NCBI GenBank assembly: GCA_017961265.1
Contig: JAGCXN010000011.1
Span: 1-37,723, forward strand
Length of the DNA stretch: 37,723 bases
Origin: Bacteroidales bacterium
Lineage (GTDB): Bacteria > Bacteroidota > Bacteroidia > Bacteroidales > WCHB1-69
Reading direction: 5' to 3'
Shown: positions 34,008-37,723 of the stretch, one piece after another
How the letters are laid out: each line of letters begins with the position of its first letter
Position numbering within the stretch: position 1 is the stretch's first letter
Translations under genes and position numbers: made by a program
The notes under the pieces: generated by a model
Told to the model about the DNA's origin: nothing
The model's database searches: none
What the model saw: the letters and a program-made list of their open reading frames with translations, nothing else

Positions 34008-35264
34008 TCAGTTTTCAATTGCCCAGTGGGCGATGTCGTTCCGGTGGAAGAGATTGTCGCAGTGGATTTTGTCGATTTCCGAATAGACGCGGGCTTTTGC
34101 CTCCATGTGGGTAGCGCCTTTGCTCACCACCATCAGCACGCGGCCGCCGTTGGTCATCAGCGTACCCTCCTTACGGACGGTCCCCATGTGGAAGACGGTG
34201 TCTTCGACGTTCTCCACCCCGCTGATTACGTGACCTTTTTCGTAGCTTCCTGGGTAGCCTTTCGAGGCAAGCACCACACCCATCGTCACTTCGTCTGACC
34301 ATTTCGGCGTTTGCGACGGTTTCGTCCCCGTGGCCACCGCCATAAAGATGTCGTAAATGTCGCTTTCCAACAAAGGAAGGACCACCTCGGTTTCGGGATC
34401 GCCAAAGCGGGCGTTGAACTCGATGACCTTGATGCCCGTGGGGGTCTTCATCAGGCCACCGTACAGCACACCCGATAGGGGGGTACCCTCTTCACTCATC
34501 GCTTTAGCAGTCTTGCATAAGATATTGTCGTAAGCAAATTTACGGTCTTCTTCTGTAATGAAAGAAAGGGAGGTGTAAGCACCCATCCCACCCGTGTTCG
34601 GCCCCTTGTCACCGTCGAAGGCACGTTTGTGATCCTGCGCCAGCGGCATCGGATAGACGTTGTTCCCGTCCACAAAACACATGAACGAAAATTCGGGACC
34701 GGTGAGGAAATCCTCAACAATCACTTTGCCTTTGCCGTAGGTGGTGTCCAACAGCATGGATTTCAGTGCGTCGCGGGCTTCGTCCAACGTTTCGGCAATC
34801 ACCACACCTTTTCCGGCGGCAAGTCCGTCGTACTTGAGAACGGCGGGGAACGGACGGGCACTCACGTAGGCCAATGCCGCTTCGTAATCCTCGAAGCTCT
34901 CGTACGCTGCCGACGGAATCCCGTATTTCAGCATCAGCTTCTTGGCAAACTCCTTGCTGCTTTCAATCTGCGTGGCTGCTTTGGTGTGACCGAAGATTTT
35001 CAACCCTTCGGCGCGGAATGCATCGACGATGCCGACAGCGAGGGCGGCTTCCGGACCCACCACAGTCAAGTCAATCTTCTGTTCTTTCGCAAATTGCAGA
35101 AGACCAGCGACATCCGTATCTTTAATTGCTACATTTGTGGCGATAGCGGCAGTGCCTGCGTTTCCGGGAGCGCAGAAGATTTCCGTCACCTGTGGCGAAC
35201 GGTGGAGGGCATCCGCAATAGCATGCTCGCGTCCGCCGGAACCAATGACCAATACTTTATTCAT
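34008..35264 (-). CDS. purD: Phosphoribosylamine-glycine ligase
   Basis: The 418-residue ATP-grasp enzyme makes glycinamide ribonucleotide from phosphoribosylamine, glycine and ATP, step 2 of purine synthesis. It begins VLVIGSGGREHAIADAL and contains FCAPGNAGT, VVGPEAALAVGI, KYDGLAAGKGVVI, the SFMCFVDG segment, GPNTGGMGAYT and VIEFNARFGDPETEV, all standard. It lies 62 bp downstream of purH on the same strand. Its last codons (IEN) fall in the two-unit 7-mer AGTTTTC (34003-34016), so the gene end borders a heptad repeat. Confidence 0.97.
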   Translation of the reverse strand: MNKVLVIGSGGREHAIADALHRSPQVTEIFCAPGNAGTAAIATNVAIKDTDVAGLLQFAKEQKIDLTVVGPEAALAVGIVDAFRAEGLKIFGHTKAATQIESSKEFAKKLMLKYGIPSAAYESFEDYEAALAYVSARPFPAVLKYDGLAAGKGVVIAETLDEARDALKSMLLDTTYGKGKVIVEDFLTGPEFSFMCFVDGNNVYPMPLAQDHKRAFDGDKGPNTGGMGAYTSLSFITEEDRKFAYDNILCKTAKAMSEEGTPLSGVLYGGLMKTPTGIKVIEFNARFGDPETEVVLPLLESDIYDIFMAVATGTKPSQTPKWSDEVTMGVVLASKGYPGSYEKGHVISGVENVEDTVFHMGTVRKEGTLMTNGGRVLMVVSKGATHMEAKARVYSEIDKIHCDNLFHRNDIAHWAIEN

Positions 35265-35326
35265 AGGGATTTGAGAAATTTATAAGATTTGAAGATTTGA
35301 GAGAATCTGTGAATTTGTGAATCTTT

Positions 35327-36856
35327 TTAATGTTTGAAGTGACGAACGCCGGTGAACAGCATCGTGATGCCGAGTTCGTTGGCTTTCTTGATGGCGTCTT
35401 CGTCGCGGATGCTGCCGCCAGGCTGCACGATGGCGGTCACGCCATACTGGTGGGCAAGTACGACGGTGTCGTCGAAGGGGAGGAAGCCGTCGGAAGCCAG
35501 CACCAGACCTTCGGTGTAGCCGGCGGCGTGTGCCTGTTTCAGAGCGATTTCTGCGGAGCCGACACGGTTTGTCTGGCCGGCGCCGATACCGAGCGTATGG
35601 TTGTCTTTCACCACAGCGATGGCGTTAGACTTCACGTGTTTGACGATTCTCCAGCCGAAGGCCATATCCGCCATCTGCTTGTCGGTCGGCTTCACTTCAG
35701 TGACACACATATCAGTAGTGATGTTTTCAATCTGTGTGTCAAGTTGTTGCGCAAGAAGTCCGCCAACTACGCCGACATATTGCGGCACGGGGGCGTTGGT
35801 TTTGGTCATATCGACTTCCATCACGCGGAGGTTCTTCTTTGTGCTGAGGATTTCCATCGCTTCCGAGGTGAACGACGGCGCGATGACGATTTCGAGGAAG
35901 ATCGGCTTCATTCCTTCCGCAACCGTCTTAGTCAGCGGGCGGTTCATGGCGACGATACCGCCGTAGATGCTCACCTTGTCAGCTTCGTACGCGGCCTGCC
36001 ATGCCTCTTCGATAGTGGGGGCCACGGCTGCACCACACGGGTTCATGTGCTTGAGAGCCACGCAGAATGGTTCGTCAAAATCGCGTACCACATTCAAAGC
36101 GGCATTAGCGTCCTGGATGTTGTTATAGGATAACTCCTTGCCTTGCAGCTGCTTGCCGAAAGCGAGGGAGTAGGGGACGGGCGTAGCGGCAGCGTAGAAG
36201 TTGGCCGTCTGGTGCGGGTTCTCACCGTAGCGTAGGGGCTGCTTGAGGTCGTATTCCAAGAACAGCTTCTCGTTCAGACCGGCCTGTTTGCGCATATACG
36301 TGGCGATACAGCAGTCGTATTCGGCGGTGTGCGTGTAGGCTTTGGCCGACAGTTTGAGGCGGGTTTCGCGGGAAGTGTTACCGTTGGCGCGGATTTCGGC
36401 AATCACGGTGTCGTAGTCGGCAGGGTCGCAGACGATGGTGACATCGTGCCAGTTTTTGGCAGCACTGCGCACCATGGACGGTCCGCCAATGTCAATCTTT
36501 TCGATGGCTTCCTCTAATGTAACACCTTCTTTTGCAATGGTTTGCTTGAAAGGATACAGGTTGACACAGACGAGGTCGATGGTCTCGATTTGCTGCTCTT
36601 TCAAGATTTGCATGTGTTCCGGCACATCGCGGCGAGCGAGGATGCCGCCATGAACGTTCGGATGGAGTGTCTTCACGCGCCCGTCAAGGATCTCCGGAAA
36701 TCCAGTCACGTCGCTGATGTTGATGGTGCGGACACCATTATTTTCCAGAAGGGTCTGCGTGCCACCGGTGGCAATGATTTCCCAGCCCAGTTCCTGCAGC
36801 TGCTGCACAAAAGGAACCAGATTCGTTTTGTCGCTTACGCTTACTAATGCTCTCAT
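35327..36856 (-). CDS. purH: Bifunctional AICAR transformylase/IMP cyclohydrolase
   Basis: The 509-residue enzyme performs the last two steps of IMP synthesis. The N-terminal cyclohydrolase domain (to about 195) has ALVSVSDKTNLVPFV, IIATGGTQTLLENNGV, GFPEILDGRVKTLHP and KNWHDVTIV. The C-terminal transformylase domain has LRYGENPHQTANFY, ELSYNNIQDANAAL, KHMNPCG, and near the end SDGFLPFDDTV. The ATG at 36856 is taken; a TTG three codons earlier is less likely. It is 88 bp downstream of purN, the gap being filled by a 7-nt-period tract, and 62 bp upstream of purD. Confidence 0.97.
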   Translation of the reverse strand: MRALVSVSDKTNLVPFVQQLQELGWEIIATGGTQTLLENNGVRTINISDVTGFPEILDGRVKTLHPNVHGGILARRDVPEHMQILKEQQIETIDLVCVNLYPFKQTIAKEGVTLEEAIEKIDIGGPSMVRSAAKNWHDVTIVCDPADYDTVIAEIRANGNTSRETRLKLSAKAYTHTAEYDCCIATYMRKQAGLNEKLFLEYDLKQPLRYGENPHQTANFYAAATPVPYSLAFGKQLQGKELSYNNIQDANAALNVVRDFDEPFCVALKHMNPCGAAVAPTIEEAWQAAYEADKVSIYGGIVAMNRPLTKTVAEGMKPIFLEIVIAPSFTSEAMEILSTKKNLRVMEVDMTKTNAPVPQYVGVVGGLLAQQLDTQIENITTDMCVTEVKPTDKQMADMAFGWRIVKHVKSNAIAVVKDNHTLGIGAGQTNRVGSAEIALKQAHAAGYTEGLVLASDGFLPFDDTVVLAHQYGVTAIVQPGGSIRDEDAIKKANELGITMLFTGVRHFKH

Positions 36857-36862
36857 TTTTTT

Positions 36863-36946
36863 CAAGTTAAAAGTGAAAAGTTAAAAGTATTTAGGTGATA
36901 GGTAATAGGTGATAGGTAATAGGTAATAGGTGATAGGTAGTAGATC
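36863..36946. repeat. Heptad tract between purN and purH
   Basis: About eleven consecutive 7-mers hold one phase. They begin as CAAGTTA, AAAGTGA, AAAGTTA, AAAGTAT, change at TTAGGTG, and continue as ATAGGTA/ATAGGTG to 36939. The period is kept while the sequence changes. The tract ends at the purN stop codon. Confidence 0.85.
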
Positions 36947-37514
36947 AAATCAGCAGTTTCCTTATTGTGTCCACGTAAATCTCGTGTTCGATTTTCTGTC
37001 CGAGGCGGTGGACTTCGGCGGGGTCGTTGCCCTCGTAGGGGAAGGCGCGTTGGGCGATGATCTTGCCACCGTCCAGCGTCTCATCCACGAAATGGATGGT
37101 GATGCCATAGACCTTAACGCCGTAGGCGACAGCATCTTCCACGGCGTGCGCCCCTTTGAAGGCGGGCAGCAGCGACGGGTGGATGTTGATGATTTTCCCA
37201 CGGTAGGCGTTCAGCAGCACGTCCGACACGATGCGCATATAGCCGGCCAAGCAGACGAGGTCCACCTGACGGGCTTGCAGCATTTCCACAATTTCCTTTT
37301 CGTAGTCGGCTTTACTGGCGTAGGATTTCGGGCTGAACACAAAACTTTCTATTCCAAATCGTTGGGCGCGTTCGATGACGAGGGCGCCGGGCTTGTCGCA
37401 CACCATCAGCACCACTTCGGCATCCAAGCGGCCGTCGGCGCACGCTGCGGCAATCGCCTCAAAATTGGTGCCGGAGCCGCTGGCAAAAACTGCGAGTTTC
37501 TTCTTTTGAGTCAT
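36945..37514 (-). CDS. purN: Phosphoribosylglycinamide formyltransferase
   Basis: The 189-residue enzyme transfers the formyl group of 10-formyl-THF to glycinamide ribonucleotide, step 3 of purine synthesis. It opens AVFASGSGTNFEAIAAAC (phosphate-binding P-loop-like turn), and has LVCLAGYMRIV and the catalytic INIHPSLLPAFKG block (Asn and His). VHFVDETLDGG-type FVDETLDGGKIIAQRAF supplies the catalytic Asp. It is the first gene of the minus-strand purine group; heptad tracts lie on both sides. No clear promoter box was recognised upstream. Confidence 0.96.
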   Translation of the reverse strand: MTQKKKLAVFASGSGTNFEAIAAACADGRLDAEVVLMVCDKPGALVIERAQRFGIESFVFSPKSYASKADYEKEIVEMLQARQVDLVCLAGYMRIVSDVLLNAYRGKIINIHPSLLPAFKGAHAVEDAVAYGVKVYGITIHFVDETLDGGKIIAQRAFPYEGNDPAEVHRLGQKIEHEIYVDTIRKLLI

Positions 37515-37553
37515 TGGTTATTTGGTTTCGTTTTATCTATCTGTAGCAGGTAG

Positions 37554-37651
37554 AGGTGATAGGTAATAAGTAAAAGGTAATAAGTAAAAGGTAATAAGTA
37601 AAAGGTAATAAGTAAAAGGTAAAAGGTAATAGGTAATAGGTGGGAGGTATG
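37554..37651. repeat. Heptad tract upstream of purN
   Basis: Fourteen consecutive 7-mers in exact phase: AGGTGAT, then alternating AGGTAAT and AAGTAAA (a 14-bp higher-order unit repeated four times), then AGGTAAA, AGGTAAT twice, AGGTGGG and AGGTATG. No gene is seen from 37515 to the window end. Confidence 0.9.
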
Positions 37652-37673
37652 AAGAGGGTCTGTGTGTGTGCAA

Positions 37674-37723
37674 CCTACTACTTCATACTTATTACTTTAT
37701 ACTTATTAATTTTCAATTTTCAA
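37674..37723. repeat. Heptad tract at the window edge
   Basis: Seven consecutive 7-mers keep phase from 37674: CCTACTA, CTTCATA, CTTATTA, CTTTATA, CTTATTA, ATTTTCA, ATTTTCA. The tract runs off the window. Confidence 0.7.

Noticed and set aside
37554..37651. CRISPR array
   Set aside because: The repeat unit is 7 nt with no spacers; it is a microsatellite-like tract, not a repeat-spacer array, and no cas genes are present.

Overview
The window reads as a chromosomal segment of a member of the Bacteroidota, most likely order Bacteroidales. The evidence is threefold. Promoters have the Bacteroidota form, a -7 box TAnnTTTG, sometimes with a TTG/TTTG about 19-20 bp upstream. Four proteins look like type IX secretion (T9SS) clients or their remnants, and a gldH-type lipoprotein is present. 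The sodium pump NQR, the RicT/PSP1-gldH pair and the efp-lpxD pair are arrangements typical of the phylum. I cannot name a genus. No rRNA, tRNA or CRISPR array was seen.

Layout. 1-9.9 kb: a TPR protein (minus strand); a T9SS surface protein; a PSP1/RicT-like protein followed by gldH; peptide release factor 1; and a TonB-dependent receptor with a small lipoprotein behind it. 9.9-20.5 kb: imidazolonepropionase (hutI), then the Na+-translocating NADH:quinone reductase genes nqrA, B, C, D and, after an interruption of about 3.5 kb, nqrE and nqrF. The interruption (15.1-18.6 kb) is the accessory part of the window. It holds an ORF6N-domain regulator, a three-gene DUF3791/DUF3990 cassette with its own promoter (DUF3990 resembles ADP-ribosyltransferases), a decayed secreted protein, a 112-nt hairpin and a lone minimal nucleotidyltransferase. 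20.5-22.1 kb: efp-lpxD (minus). 22.3-28.6 kb: a run of plus-strand genes, namely a membrane-anchored PASTA protein, a T9SS protein, an M1 metallopeptidase with a T9SS tail and a GT4 glycosyltransferase. 28.6-31.4 kb: guaB (minus) diverging from a CofE-like (F420 glutamate ligase family) gene. 31.6-32.9 kb: three tandem DUF5618-like paralogues. 33.0-37.5 kb: a minus-strand one-carbon/purine group purN-purH-purD-folD.

Working together: PurN and PurH consume 10-formyl-tetrahydrofolate, FolD makes it, and GuaB takes the IMP product toward GMP. NqrA-F form one membrane complex although their genes are split. Efp and LpxD are translationally abutted. The PASTA/T9SS/M1/GT run points to envelope and surface functions.

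Two kinds of repeat overlay this ordinary gene content. The first is a dispersed palindrome family (arms GTAGAGACG.../...CGTCTCTAC, five copies). One copy forms the C-terminal codons of lpxD and another sits in frame inside a decayed secreted-protein gene. The second is a set of tracts with an exact 7-nt period between genes, two of which run directly into palindromes. The best candidates for something undescribed are the DUF3791-DUF3990-small-protein cassette inside the nqr locus, the long hairpin beside it, and the tandem DUF5618 trio.
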